This document shows, piece after piece, positions 28,316 to 37,690 of a stretch of 64,000 nt of DNA. Both the position numbers and the translations under genes were made by a program. The notes under the pieces were generated by a model. The model worked only from the letters and a program-made list of their open reading frames with translations, did no database searches and had not been told where the DNA came from. Source of the DNA: Streptomyces sp. WAC06614 (GTDB lineage Bacteria; Actinomycetota; Actinomycetes; Streptomycetales; Streptomycetaceae); contig NZ_RPRY01000005.1 in the NCBI RefSeq assembly GCF_003949795.1, forward strand, positions 1 to 64,000. The letters are read 5' to 3'. Position 1 is the stretch's first letter. Each line of letters opens with the position of its first letter.

Positions 28316-28996
28316 TCACGCCATCCAGAAGAAGACCGCCGTCATGCGCTTGTCCTCCAGGGTGGTGCCCCAGTAACCCGTGGCGGTGTGGATCATGTTG
28401 GCGGTGTAGAGGAGGAGCCGGTTGTAGCGGTGCGGGACGCGGATGTCCTCGGTGAAGGAGTCCGGCGGGACGAACCGCGTGCCCAGGGCGTCGACGAGGT
28501 TGTCGTGCGGCGCCGTCACCATGTTGCCGCCGAGGAGGCCGCCCGGCAGGCTCTGCCGGTAGAAGCTCGTCCCGCAGTCCTTGGGCACGTCCGGATTGAG
28601 GTACAGGACCGCGGCGTAACGGCAGAGGCTGCGCGAGTCCGTGTGAGGGCGCGGCTCACACTCGTCCTGGCCGACGACCTGGACGCAGTTGTGGTTGAAG
28701 GTGCCCCCGCCCGGGTCCTTCAGCGCCCATATCTCCTTCGCCCCGGTCGCCTTCCTGACCAGCCGCTCGACCTGCGCGAGCTCGTCCGCTTCGAGCCCCG
28801 GCATCGTGCGCAGCCCGGGCCAGGCCTCGGGCTTGTGGGGATAGCCTTCGGTCCAGTCGGTCCTGGCCAGACAGCGGGCCCGTACGGCGTCCGCGTCGGG
28901 CAGCGCGTCGTCGAGCACCCAGTAGTCGCGGCCGCGGGTGGGCTTGCGATAGGGGAGTACCGGGAGCGCCCGGCCGCGTGGGGGGTGTGAGGGCAT
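28316..28996 (-). CDS. DUF6445-like putative Fe(II)/2OG-type oxygenase
   Basis: The 226-residue protein carries RPHTDSRSLCRYAAVLYLN, in which His118-x-Asp120 resembles the facial-triad start of 2-oxoglutarate/Fe(II) oxygenases. A distal histidine in NMIHTATGYWG and an arginine in EDKRMTAVFFW sit where the third iron ligand and 2OG contact usually are. The layout resembles the DUF6445 family. Substrate unknown. It follows, divergently, the zinc operon promoter region but has no obvious link to it. Confidence 0.62.
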   Translation of the reverse strand: MPSHPPRGRALPVLPYRKPTRGRDYWVLDDALPDADAVRARCLARTDWTEGYPHKPEAWPGLRTMPGLEADELAQVERLVRKATGAKEIWALKDPGGGTFNHNCVQVVGQDECEPRPHTDSRSLCRYAAVLYLNPDVPKDCGTSFYRQSLPGGLLGGNMVTAPHDNLVDALGTRFVPPDSFTEDIRVPHRYNRLLLYTANMIHTATGYWGTTLEDKRMTAVFFWMA

Positions 28997-29439
28997 GCGG
29001 CAGACCTTAGAGTCGCGTGCGTCAAGCGCTCTTCCGCGAACGGGTCAATCTTCCGTCAATTCCGTTGGACGTAAGGCGCCGACGACCCTCCACGCGCCCA
29101 CCGCCGCTTCGTCCCCGTCCCCGTCCCTTCGCTCGCCCCCCCCGCTCCGCCATGTCGCCCACGCGCGCGACGTGAGCGAACGCGGTTGCTGGTGTCCGGA
29201 CGTGACCCGAGCCCAGGGCACCGCGAGCCAACCCGCCAGGAGCTTCTTCGGTCGTCGCCGGCGGGGGAGGTGGTGCCTCCCTAGCCCCGGTGGGCTCGTG
29301 TCCTCCTTTCGCTGTCGGCCGGCGCGCAGAAGGTCGGGGCGGCCGGCGCGACGTACCGCCCACCCGCGCAGGGTCGGGCCGCCCGGCGCGGCGCCGGTGA
29401 GGGGTGCCCGGGCGGGCGGCCTGCGGAAGGGGCGTCGTC
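28997..29439. other. 443-bp region without a convincing gene
   Basis: The part near 29000-29080 is less G/C-rich and should hold the promoter of the DUF6445-like gene (minus strand: CTTGACG and TAAGGT occur, but their spacing is too short to pair). GGCCGGCGCG is repeated at about 29319 and 29341. GGCCGCCC/GGGCGGCC (29377-29421) may be a weak terminator for the P450 gene. No open frame with a ribosome-binding site was found. Confidence 0.4.
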
Positions 29440-30807
29440 TCAGGACTTCCTGCGGTACGCCCTGACGTGGAAGGAGCGGAGGTTGAGGGTGAGGCCGATG
29501 CCCTTGCGGGGCGGGGGTGCGTCCGGGTCGGGGACGAGGTGCCAACGAGAGGCGATGGTGGCGATGACGAGGGTGGCTTCGGTGATGCCGAAGGTGTCGC
29601 CGATGCATTTGCGGGCGCCGTGGCCGAACGGCACCAGGGCCCTGGACTGCTGGCGTGAGGTGCGTTCGGGGAGCCAGCGGTCCGGGTCGTAGCGGCGGGG
29701 GTCGGGGAAGACGTCGGGGAGGTGGTGCAGGAGGTACGGGCTCCAGAACATGGCGGTGCCGGCGGGGAGGTGATGGCCGGCGAGTTCGGCCGGCTCGGTC
29801 ACGGTCCGGGAGAAGAACCAGCCCGGCGGGGTCAGCCGTAGCGACTCGGTGATGCAGCGGTCGAGGTGTTCGAGGCGGGGTAGGTGCTCGTACGCGACGG
29901 GGTGGCCGGCCAGGACCTCGTCGAGCTCGCGGTACAGCGCCTCGTGTGCGGCCCTGTGCCGGGCCAGGTGGTAGATGGTCCAGTTCAGGGCCGTCTGGCT
30001 GCTTTCGACGCCGGCGAAGAAGAGGGTGACGATCTGGTCGGTGAGCTCCTCGTCGCTGAAGGACCCTTCCTCGGCGGTGGTGGCGCCCACGAGTGAGGCG
30101 AGCAGGGAGTCGGTGTTGCCTCCCCTGGTGCGCTGTCGGTCGATGCAGGTCCGGGCGAGGGCGCGGATGAAGGTGACGCTCTCGTTGAACTGCCGGGTGG
30201 CGGGGGTGGGCAGGTGGTTCAGGGCCGGCAGCGGGGTGGTCAGGCGCCGGTAGGAGAGGTGGAAGAAGCGTTCCAGGTGACCGGGGAGGTCGGCGAGTTC
30301 GGCGTCGGTGAGGTGGGCGCCGAGGAGGGCGCGGATGGTGATGCGGGCGGTCGTCGCGGTCAGCAGCTCGGCCACGTCGAAGGCCTGTCCGTCGGTCCAG
30401 TCGGCGGTCAGGCGGTCGGCTTCCTGCTGCATCACGGCGGCGTAGTCGGCCAGGCGCTGCGGGGAGAAGGACGGTTGCATCAGGGCGCGCTGGCGGCGGT
30501 GGTCGCTGCGCAGGCTGGTGCCCAGGCCGTTGCCCATGCTTTCGCGGGCGCGGTCGAAGATGGGGCCGCCCTTGTCGAAGACGCTCGGTCGGGAGAGGAG
30601 TTGGTGGACCAGGTCGGGGGCGCACACCATGTAGGCGGTGGCGGGGCCGAGTTTGATGCGGACGAGGTCGCCGTGGGCGGGCAGGGACGTCATGAAGGAC
30701 AGCGGGGTCCGGCGCAGGGCGAGGGCGTGGCCGAGCACGGGCAGGGCCCCGGGGGCGGCACCCACACGCCACCGCTTGCTGTCTTCCTTCGTCGTACGTC
30801 GAGTCAC
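29440..30807 (-). CDS. Cytochrome P450 of a terpene cluster
   Basis: The 455-residue monooxygenase has the I-helix FAGVESSQTALNW, the ExxR in CITESLRL, PDRW, and the heme-thiolate loop FGHGARKCIG. The bacterial class I type needs separate ferredoxin and reductase, not present nearby. It lies about 100 bases downstream of the terpene cyclase gene on the same strand, and probably hydroxylates the cyclised terpene. The overall pattern resembles Streptomyces sesquiterpene P450s such as PtlI/CYP170-type. GTG 30807 is preceded by AGGAGCT at six bases. Confidence 0.92.
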   Translation of the reverse strand: MTRRTTKEDSKRWRVGAAPGALPVLGHALALRRTPLSFMTSLPAHGDLVRIKLGPATAYMVCAPDLVHQLLSRPSVFDKGGPIFDRARESMGNGLGTSLRSDHRRQRALMQPSFSPQRLADYAAVMQQEADRLTADWTDGQAFDVAELLTATTARITIRALLGAHLTDAELADLPGHLERFFHLSYRRLTTPLPALNHLPTPATRQFNESVTFIRALARTCIDRQRTRGGNTDSLLASLVGATTAEEGSFSDEELTDQIVTLFFAGVESSQTALNWTIYHLARHRAAHEALYRELDEVLAGHPVAYEHLPRLEHLDRCITESLRLTPPGWFFSRTVTEPAELAGHHLPAGTAMFWSPYLLHHLPDVFPDPRRYDPDRWLPERTSRQQSRALVPFGHGARKCIGDTFGITEATLVIATIASRWHLVPDPDAPPPRKGIGLTLNLRSFHVRAYRRKS

Positions 30808-30911
30808 GGGCGAGCTCCTGGTGGTCGGCGAGGCGGCGGGACACGGCCGGATGGACGGCGGCGCGGGGTGGTCGCGGGGCGGTTCGGACGGAGCGCGGTG
30901 CGCGGGTGGAG

Positions 30912-31922
30912 TCACACCGGGTCGGTGACTGCCCGGTCGCGGTCGGCGTCCGGGGGGACGTGGCCGTAGCGCGGGACGAACAGGTGCCACTGGTAGTTCG
31001 ACCTCATCCAGTTCCGCAAGGCGGTCGTGTAGTGCTCCAGTGCGGTCATCCGTTCCGGAGACAGGCCCTCGCGCCACCACGAGGACAGCACAGCGCTTTC
31101 CAGGTCCAGGTACTCCCCGACGGCGTCGGCCACGAGCTTCTGAGCGCGGGCGACGGCCTGGTCCTGGGTGAGCGCCTCGTGGTGCATGAGGACGCTGAGC
31201 AGGTTGGGGACCTTCTCGCCGCGTCTTCTTTCCCGTTCGAAGGAGTGCACGTCGTTGATGCCGATGATGGTGTGGATGACGAGCTCGCCCAGCCGGGCCA
31301 GGCGCGGGTCTTGCAGGACCGGCGCGGGCAGGTGGGTGCGGTGCAGGCGCTCGGACCAGTCGTAGAGGACGCGCATGCCGGTGGCGGTGCCGCGGTCGCG
31401 CAGGTAGTCGTCGTAGGTGGGGATGCCGTGCCGGTCGACCACGACGATCTCCCAGTCGTAGTGGTTGTCGAGGAACTCCCGCCAGTGGGTGCGGTGCCGG
31501 TCGATCCAACTCTCCGGCATGCCCTCGCACAGCCGCTGCCACACCTGCCCGAAGGCGGTCACGACCGGGTCGTCCCCGCCGGTCTCCTCCCCGGACTCCT
31601 CGCCGTGCATGAGGGCCGCCATGGCCTTGCAGCGGGCGGCGACGCCGTCCAGGGTGGGGCGCGGGTTGCTCCCGCAGTCCTCGTCCTCCAGGGTGAACAT
31701 CACCCCCATCGCGTCGCACGACAGACTCAGGTCCTCGTGGCTGATCGCCGGGTACGCACCCGACATCAGCTCCGGGATCCGGGCCATCTCGTACTCGGGC
31801 ACGGTGCCTTCGTCCAGCAGACCGCGCGCGAACATCCACTGCCGGGCCAAGGGCGTCACCTCCTCCTGGTGGGGGTTGGTGGAGTAGCGGAAAGGCATGC
31901 GGAAATCGGTGACGAAGGGCAT
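30912..31922 (-). CDS. Class I terpene cyclase with atypical acidic motif
   Basis: The 336-residue protein has the class I terpenoid synthase NSE triad as N223-D-V-H-S227-F-E-R-E231 and an RNWMRSNYQWHLFVPRY segment containing the conserved RY pair. The first metal motif, normally DDxxD/E, reads E79-D-E-D82 (FTLEDEDCG). The diterpene cyclase CotB2 is known to use DDMD, so EDED may be a related variant. Neighbours are a prenyl diphosphate synthase just upstream and a P450 just downstream, supporting a di- or sesterterpene pathway. Product unknown. Confidence 0.88.
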   Translation of the reverse strand: MPFVTDFRMPFRYSTNPHQEEVTPLARQWMFARGLLDEGTVPEYEMARIPELMSGAYPAISHEDLSLSCDAMGVMFTLEDEDCGSNPRPTLDGVAARCKAMAALMHGEESGEETGGDDPVVTAFGQVWQRLCEGMPESWIDRHRTHWREFLDNHYDWEIVVVDRHGIPTYDDYLRDRGTATGMRVLYDWSERLHRTHLPAPVLQDPRLARLGELVIHTIIGINDVHSFERERRRGEKVPNLLSVLMHHEALTQDQAVARAQKLVADAVGEYLDLESAVLSSWWREGLSPERMTALEHYTTALRNWMRSNYQWHLFVPRYGHVPPDADRDRAVTDPV

Positions 31923-32001
31923 GTTGCTCCTGCCTGAAGGAGACCGGTGAGCCTGAGGAGCCCGCGGGGGAAGAGAGGGGGAAGGACGCGGCCGGGCGGG
32001 C

Positions 32002-33123
32002 TCAGTGCGTCCTCTCCGTGGCGGCTTCGACGAAGGAGCGCAAGGTCGCCAGCACGGGATCGGGCGCGGCCACGTGGGCGAGGGCTGCCAGGGCCTCGTC
32101 GCGGCGGCTGCTGATCATCGTCTCGACCCTGCGGCGGGCCCCCGTCGAGGTCAGGAGGGTGCGGATACGGGCCGCGCCGGCCTCGTCCAGGTGCGGGTCG
32201 CCGACCAGCGCATCGATCTCGTCGCGGTCGCCGGGGCCGGCGTACGAGCGGCCCAGTGCCAGCAGGACGGTGTGCTTGCCCTCGCGCAGGTCGTCCAGGC
32301 GCGGCTTGCCCGTGGTGTCCGGGTGGCCGAAGACACCCAGGAGGTCGTCCCGTAGCTGGAACGCCTCGCCCAGAGGGAGGGCGAACGCGGTGAGCGCGTC
32401 CAGCAGGGCGCCGGGCGCGTCGGCGAGGACGGCGCCCAGGTGCAGGGGGCGCTCGACGGTGTACTTGGCGGTCTTGTAGCGGATGGTCTGCAAGGCCACG
32501 TCCAGGCCCCCCTCGTGCGCACCGGCCCCCGCGGGGGTGCAGGAGTGGGTGACGTCGAGGTACTGGCCGCACATCACCTCGGTGCGCATCGTGTCCATCA
32601 GCGAGAGAGCGGCCGACAGCCGGGACGGGGACAGGCCTGCGGTGTGGAGGAGCTCGCCCGACCAGCACAGGGCGAGGTCACCGATGAGGACCGCGCAGGA
32701 GTCCCCGACCAGGGACGCCGCGCGGGGTCCGAGCCGCGTGCGGCGGGCGGCGAGCGTGCGGTGCAGGGTCGGCCGGCCCCGGCGGGTCGCGGACCGGTCC
32801 ATGAAGTCGTCGTGGATCAGACAGAAGGCGTGGAACATCTCCAGCGCGGCGGCTGCCCGGACGACGGCCGGGGGCGCAATGGCATCGGCGTCGGCCGCCA
32901 CGTGCCAGCCCGTCACACACAACAAGGGGCGCAGCCGCTTCCCGCCGGCCGCGAGGAACCCGCTGAGCAGCTCGGTGACCTCGGCAGGCAGCCGACCGTC
33001 CGCAGCGGTCTCGGCCTTCTCGGCCAAGAAGTCGGCCAGGACGCCGTCGACGGCGGCCCGGGCCGCGGCCAGGTCGACCCCGCCTCGGGACCGGACCGGG
33101 GCCACCGTGTCTCCCGCGGTCAT
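32002..33123 (-). CDS. Polyprenyl (probably geranylgeranyl) diphosphate synthase
   Basis: The 373-residue trans-prenyltransferase has GGKRLRP, the first aspartate-rich motif DDFMD (about residue 110) and the second RDDLLG, and GKHTVLLALG. It condenses IPP with allylic diphosphates; the residues before DDFMD (HAFCLIH) are bulky at one position, so C15 or C20 product cannot be fixed by eye. It heads the three-gene leftward terpene operon (79 bases to the cyclase). ATG 33123 follows GGAGGGGG. Confidence 0.92.
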   Translation of the reverse strand: MTAGDTVAPVRSRGGVDLAAARAAVDGVLADFLAEKAETAADGRLPAEVTELLSGFLAAGGKRLRPLLCVTGWHVAADADAIAPPAVVRAAAALEMFHAFCLIHDDFMDRSATRRGRPTLHRTLAARRTRLGPRAASLVGDSCAVLIGDLALCWSGELLHTAGLSPSRLSAALSLMDTMRTEVMCGQYLDVTHSCTPAGAGAHEGGLDVALQTIRYKTAKYTVERPLHLGAVLADAPGALLDALTAFALPLGEAFQLRDDLLGVFGHPDTTGKPRLDDLREGKHTVLLALGRSYAGPGDRDEIDALVGDPHLDEAGAARIRTLLTSTGARRRVETMISSRRDEALAALAHVAAPDPVLATLRSFVEAATERTH

Positions 33124-33384
33124 TCCCCCCTCCGCCGGGCGTCGCGCGGTAAGGCATCCACAGCCGACACCGTCATGGGGCGTCACGTCCAATCCGTCCG
33201 AGGAGGCACTGCCTCGACCAGGCCTGCCCATCCGGCCGGTGCAGAAACGTCACTTCAGGGCCTACCTGGAGCACGGGAGGCTCACGGCGCCGGGGCCGCC
33301 CACGGGCATGGCCGCCACCGCACCATCACCACCTCACCGCGCATCCCTTCCGACGGCCCGGTGCCGTAACGGGCGGCGACGCAC

Positions 33385-33803
33385 CGTGCTCGTCGCGCTG
33401 CATGCTCCTCCGGCCGCCCCCCTGCGCACCGAACGTGCACACACCGCCCTCCTCCACGGGGAGTGGCTGCGCCGCCGGCGCCGCAAGGGCGAGGCCCGGA
33501 CACGCCTGCGCGAGGCGTACGAGGGGTTCACGTCCATCGGCGCGGCCGCCTTCGCCGAGCGCGCCCGGCCGGAACTGCGCGCCACCGGCCGGCAGACCCG
33601 CAGGCGCACAGCGGGCACCGACGACCAGCTCACGCCCCAGGAGTCCCGCATCGCCCGCACGGCCGCCCAGGGCGCCCTCCAACCAGGAGAGCGCCACGCA
33701 CCCGTTCCTCGGCGCGGGCACCGTGGAGTACCACCTCGAGAAAACCTTCCGCAAGCTCGGGATCACGTCCCGCCGACGCCCTGCGACAGCACTGGAGCCA
33801 TGA
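33385..33803 (+). pseudogene. Frameshifted C-terminal fragment of a LuxR-type regulator
   Basis: One frame encodes RTERAHTALLHGEWLRRRRRKGEARTRL... ATGRQTRRRTAG..LTPQESRIARTAAQG, the end of a LuxR-family (LAL-type) regulator just before the HTH. At about 33668 the match shifts to the next frame, SNQESATHPFLGAGTVEYHLEKTFRKLGITSR, the HTH recognition helix and end. A further shift may affect the last residues. The large N-terminal ATPase part is absent. Its position upstream of the terpene operon suggests a lost pathway regulator. Confidence 0.7.
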
Positions 33804-34034
33804 CCCCGGCCGGCACGGCCCCGGCCGCGCCGGCCAGCGCCGCAGGCGCCTGTCCCAGCGCGACGTTCGAGGGGGTCGGAGCAAACACCTCGCCGGCCGG
33901 GGCATGGGTCGGCCGTGAATGGACAGCCGCCGCATAGCAGGTCCGTGCCCGAGTCCCGGCCCCGGACGATCCGCGGGGTCGGTGAAACGACCGGGGGACC
34001 GGGCGACCGGCGGACCGGAAGGCAGGTGAGCGTC

Positions 34035-34427
34035 ATGACCGAGGAACCGAGGTCGCACCCCAAGCACGGCGAGGGTGCAGCCAGTCCGCACAAGGGGACC
34101 GCGCAGCACGGCTGGGCCCGCGACGTCGATGTGACCCACACGGAGGAGAACCCGAGCGCGCGGCGTTCGTTCCACCCGGACGAGCACGCCCCGGAGAAGG
34201 GCACCGGGCGCCAGGTCTCCGAGAAGGAGGCCGGCAACCCGCACGGGGAGCCCGTGAAGAGCACGGGCCGCCGCGGTGAGCGGCAGGCCAAGGCCGGGAG
34301 CGACGACAAGGGCATGCACGACACCGGCCCGCGGGGCCGGAGCGGGCGTCCCAGCGGGACCCGGGACGCGCGCGCCGTCACCGGCGTCGACCCCCAGGAA
34401 CCCGCCCACGGGGGACCGGCGCACTGA
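34035..34427 (+). CDS. Hydrophilic, probably disordered protein
   Basis: The 130-residue product is rich in Gly, Glu, Lys, His, Pro and Arg with no hydrophobic core (MTEEPRSHPKHGEG..., RSFHPDEHAPEKGTG, GRRGERQAKAG). It contains only one Cys-free, Trp-poor chain and looks intrinsically disordered, like actinobacterial stress/desiccation proteins. ATG 34035 follows GGCAGGTGAG. No family was recognised. The frame is open upstream to 33915. Confidence 0.6.
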   Translation: MTEEPRSHPKHGEGAASPHKGTAQHGWARDVDVTHTEENPSARRSFHPDEHAPEKGTGRQVSEKEAGNPHGEPVKSTGRRGERQAKAGSDDKGMHDTGPRGRSGRPSGTRDARAVTGVDPQEPAHGGPAH

Positions 34428-34509
34428 CCGGACCTGTGGGCCGGCCGGCCGACGGCGAGGCCGCGGCGAGGCGCCGGCGTGCGTACGCACATGTCACAGA
34501 GGAGGCGTG

Positions 34510-35694
34510 ATGAGAGCCGTGACCTGGCAGGGCCGCCGCAAGATCGAGGTGGCAGACGTTCCGGATCCGCAGATCGTCGACCCCACGGACGCCGTGATCA
34601 AGGTGACGACCACCGGGTTGTGCGGCTCCGACCTGCACCTGTACGAGGTGCTGGGGCCGTTCCTGGACGCCGGGGACATCCTGGGGCACGAGCCGATGGG
34701 AGTGGTCGCCGAAGTGGGGTCCGGGGTCGAGGAGCTGAAGGTCGGCGACCGGGTGGTCGTCCCGTTCAACGTGTCCTGCGGGACCTGCTTCATGTGCGAG
34801 CGCGGCCTGCACTCGCAGTGCGAGACGACCCAGGTCCGTGAGTACGGCACCGGCGCGAGCCTGTTCGGCTACACCAAGCTCTACGGCCAGGTGCCCGGCG
34901 GACAGGCCGAATACCTGCGCGTCCCCTTCGCCGACACTCTGCCCATCCGCGTGCCCGACGGCCCGCCGGACGAGCGGTTCGTGTACCTGTCGGACGTCCT
35001 GCCGACCGCCTGGCAGGCCGTCGCCTACGCCGATGTCCCGCCCGGCGGCAGCGTGGCCGTCCTGGGCCTCGGGCCCATCGGGGACATGGCCACCCGCATC
35101 GCCGCCCATCGCGGGGCCGGCCAGGTGATCGGCATCGACCTGGTGCCCGAACGCCTCGCCCGCGCCGCCGGCCACGGCGTCCAGCCGTTCGACCTGGCCC
35201 AGTACGGGGACGAGCTCGTCGACGCGGTCCGCGAGGCGACCGGTGGGCGCGGCCCCGACGCCGTGATCGACGCCGTCGGGATGGAGGCGCACGGCAGTGC
35301 CGGCGCCAAGGCGGCCCAGACCGTGACCGGCCTGCTCCCGGACGCCATGGCGGCCGCGCTGATGAAGAAGGCGGGCGTGGACCGGCTGGGCGCCCTGGAG
35401 ATGGCCATCGACCTCGTACGCCGCGGCGGAACCATCTCGGTCTCCGGCGTCTACGGGGGCGCGGCCGACCCGCTGCCGCTGCTGACCATGTTCGACAAGC
35501 AGATCCAGCTGCGCATGGGCCAGGCCAACGTCCGGCGCTGGGTGGACGACCTGATGCCCTTGGTGACCGACGGCGACCCCCTCGGCGTGGAAGGCTTCGC
35601 CACCCACCGGCTGTCCCTGGAGCAGGCGCCGGAGGCGTACGCGGACTTCCAGAAGAAGCGGGACAACGTGGTCAAGGTCCTCTTCCGTCCCTGA
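34510..35694 (+). CDS. Zinc-dependent alcohol/formaldehyde dehydrogenase-like enzyme
   Basis: The 394-residue MDR-family enzyme has the catalytic-zinc site GLCGSDLHLYE and GHEPMGVV, a structural-zinc loop CGTCFMCERGLHSQC, and the NAD(P) motif VLGLGPIGDMA. The insertion EYGTGASLFGYTKLYGQVPGGQAEYLRVPFAD is typical of the glutathione-independent formaldehyde dehydrogenase-like subgroup. Substrate unknown. GAGGAGG lies just before ATG 34510. Confidence 0.92.
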   Translation: MRAVTWQGRRKIEVADVPDPQIVDPTDAVIKVTTTGLCGSDLHLYEVLGPFLDAGDILGHEPMGVVAEVGSGVEELKVGDRVVVPFNVSCGTCFMCERGLHSQCETTQVREYGTGASLFGYTKLYGQVPGGQAEYLRVPFADTLPIRVPDGPPDERFVYLSDVLPTAWQAVAYADVPPGGSVAVLGLGPIGDMATRIAAHRGAGQVIGIDLVPERLARAAGHGVQPFDLAQYGDELVDAVREATGGRGPDAVIDAVGMEAHGSAGAKAAQTVTGLLPDAMAAALMKKAGVDRLGALEMAIDLVRRGGTISVSGVYGGAADPLPLLTMFDKQIQLRMGQANVRRWVDDLMPLVTDGDPLGVEGFATHRLSLEQAPEAYADFQKKRDNVVKVLFRP

Positions 35695-35719
35695 GGGCCG
35701 GCGGGCCGGGCCGGCCGCG

Positions 35720-36745
35720 TCATCGCCGGCCGGTCCTGCTCCCCAGCAGCCGCCCGAGCGGCCAGCTCGTGATCAGCCGGTCTGATCCGAGGCCGATCCG
35801 TGCTGCGCGGGCGTAGCCCGTGCTCTGCCAGTGGAGCTGTTCGGGGGCATGGGCATCGGTGTCCACGGCGAAGCGGCAGCCCGCGGCGGCGGCCCGCAGG
35901 AGCAGGTCGTCCCGCGGGTCGCGCCGTTCGGGGCGGCAGTTGATCTCCACGGCGGTGCCGGATTCGGCGCACGCGGCGAACACGGCCTCGGCGTCGAAGC
36001 GGGACTGCGGGCGCCCCCGGCCGGTGATGATCCGGCCCGTGCAGTGCCCCAGGACGTCGACGTGCGGGTTGCGTACGGCGGCCAGCAGACGGGCGGTCAT
36101 CGGCCCGGGCTCCGAGCGGAGCTTGGAGTGCACCGAGGCCACGACGACGTCGAGCCGGCCCAGCAGGTCCTCGTCCTGGTCGAGCGAGCCGTCGTCGAGG
36201 ATGTCGCACTCGATGCCGCTCAGCAGCCGGAAGCCGGGGCCCAGCCGGGCGTTGACGGCGGCCACGGCCTCCAGTTGGCGTTCGAGCCGCTCGGCGCTCA
36301 GGCCGTGGGCGATCGTCAGCCGCGGCGAGTGATCGGTCAGCACGGCCCACCGGTGGCCCAGGGCACGGGCCGCGTCGGCCATGTCCTCGAGCGGGCTGCC
36401 GCCGTCCGACCAGTCGGAGTGCAGATGACAGTCCCCGAGGCTCGCGGCCGCGAGGTCCCAGCCGGCACGGGCGTCCGGGCCGGCCTCGGACTCCAGCCGG
36501 GCGAGGTAGCCCGGCACCGCGCCGGTCGACGCCTGGGCGATCACCTCGGCGGTGACCGGGCCCACGCCCCGGAGCCGTGCGGCCTCGGCGGCGTCCACCG
36601 GGCCCGGCGGCAGGTCGCGTACGGCGTCGGCCGCGGTGTGGAAGGCCCGCACCCGGTACGGGGACGCCCCGCGCCATTCGAGGAGGAAGGCGATCCGGCG
36701 CAGCGCCTCGTCGGGGGTCATGGCAGCAGCCTCGTCCAGGGTCAT
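35720..36745 (-). CDS. PHP-domain phosphoesterase with helix-hairpin-helix N-terminus
   Basis: The 341-residue protein resembles the C-terminal part of bacterial X-family DNA polymerases without the polymerase. An N-terminal HhH region (RLRGVGPVTAEVIAQAS, about 58-74) precedes a PHP domain with metal ligands in GDCHLHSDWSDG, VLTDHSPRL, GIECDILDDG, VVASVHSKLR, DVLGHCTGR and AVDTDAHAPEQL. It may be a nuclease or phosphoesterase in DNA repair. The start MTLDEAAAMTPDEAL is at 36745; an internal ATG eight residues in is also possible. Confidence 0.88.
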   Translation of the reverse strand: MTLDEAAAMTPDEALRRIAFLLEWRGASPYRVRAFHTAADAVRDLPPGPVDAAEAARLRGVGPVTAEVIAQASTGAVPGYLARLESEAGPDARAGWDLAAASLGDCHLHSDWSDGGSPLEDMADAARALGHRWAVLTDHSPRLTIAHGLSAERLERQLEAVAAVNARLGPGFRLLSGIECDILDDGSLDQDEDLLGRLDVVVASVHSKLRSEPGPMTARLLAAVRNPHVDVLGHCTGRIITGRGRPQSRFDAEAVFAACAESGTAVEINCRPERRDPRDDLLLRAAAAGCRFAVDTDAHAPEQLHWQSTGYARAARIGLGSDRLITSWPLGRLLGSRTGRR

Positions 36746-36782
36746 GGCGGGGGCGTTGGCGGGGCCGTTCCGCCGGCGGCGA

Positions 36783-37586
36783 CTACCGGGGGTCGGCCGA
36801 GCCGGGCTCGGCCATCCGGCGGTGCGCTTCGGCCTTGAGAGCGTCCGGCAGGACCTTGTCGGCCATGCCCTGCGCCTTGGTCCTCAGCGATCCGGCCACC
36901 ACCTTGTCCCTGCCCGCGAACAGGGCGTCGAGCCCTTGCTCGGCCACCTGGGCGGGATCGTCCTTCTCGCCCCGGCCGACCTTGGTGTCGCCCATGTCGG
37001 CACGGCGGAAGAAGTCGGTGTCGGTGGGCCCGGGCATCAGGGCGGTCACCGTCAGCGGCGAGTCCTCGAGCTCGTTCTGCAGCGCCTGTGCGAAGGACTG
37101 CAGGAACGACTTCGAGGCGTTGTACACGGCCTGGAACGAGCCCGGCATGGTGGAGGCGATGGACGACGTGATCAGCATCCGTCCCCGCCCCGCAGCGGCC
37201 ATCGACCGCAGCAGCCGCTTGGCCAGGTGCACCGTGGAGCGCACGTTCAGATCGATGATCCCGAACTCGTCCGCCAGGTCGGTGTCGAGGAACGCTCCGC
37301 CCTCTCCCACGCCGGCGTTCAGCGCGGCCACGGCCACCGGCCGCCCGCAGGAGGCCACCACGGCGACGAGACGCTCCGCCTCGTCGTAGCTCCGCAAGTC
37401 GGCCGCCACGGCCTGCACCGTCGCTCCCGTCCGCCGCCGGATCTCCTCCGCCGCGTGGCTCAGGCGCTCCTCGTCGGCGGAGTTCACGATCAGGTCGAAA
37501 CCCCGCTCGGCGAGCTGCCGGGCGAGCTCGAAGCCGATCCCGCTGGACGCGCCGGTCACCACCGCAAGTTCTCGGTTCCGGGTCAT
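36783..37586 (-). CDS. Short-chain dehydrogenase/reductase
   Basis: The 267-residue classical SDR has the cofactor motif TGASSGIGFELARQ (about 12-25), a catalytic Ser in LITSSIAST, and the YNASK Tyr/Lys pair. Length and ALMPGPTDTDFF are typical of the YqjQ/DltE-like branch. The substrate is unknown. It lies 37 bases upstream of the PHP gene and is probably cotranscribed. Confidence 0.92.
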   Translation of the reverse strand: MTRNRELAVVTGASSGIGFELARQLAERGFDLIVNSADEERLSHAAEEIRRRTGATVQAVAADLRSYDEAERLVAVVASCGRPVAVAALNAGVGEGGAFLDTDLADEFGIIDLNVRSTVHLAKRLLRSMAAAGRGRMLITSSIASTMPGSFQAVYNASKSFLQSFAQALQNELEDSPLTVTALMPGPTDTDFFRRADMGDTKVGRGEKDDPAQVAEQGLDALFAGRDKVVAGSLRTKAQGMADKVLPDALKAEAHRRMAEPGSADPR

Positions 37587-37690
37587 GCGGCGCGTCTACC
37601 CGGACCGGGCCGTCGTACCCGGGCCACACTGGCGCTGCGATTGGCAGGCGGCGCCGTGGGCAGGCGCCCGGCGTGACGGAAGGCGGCGAG

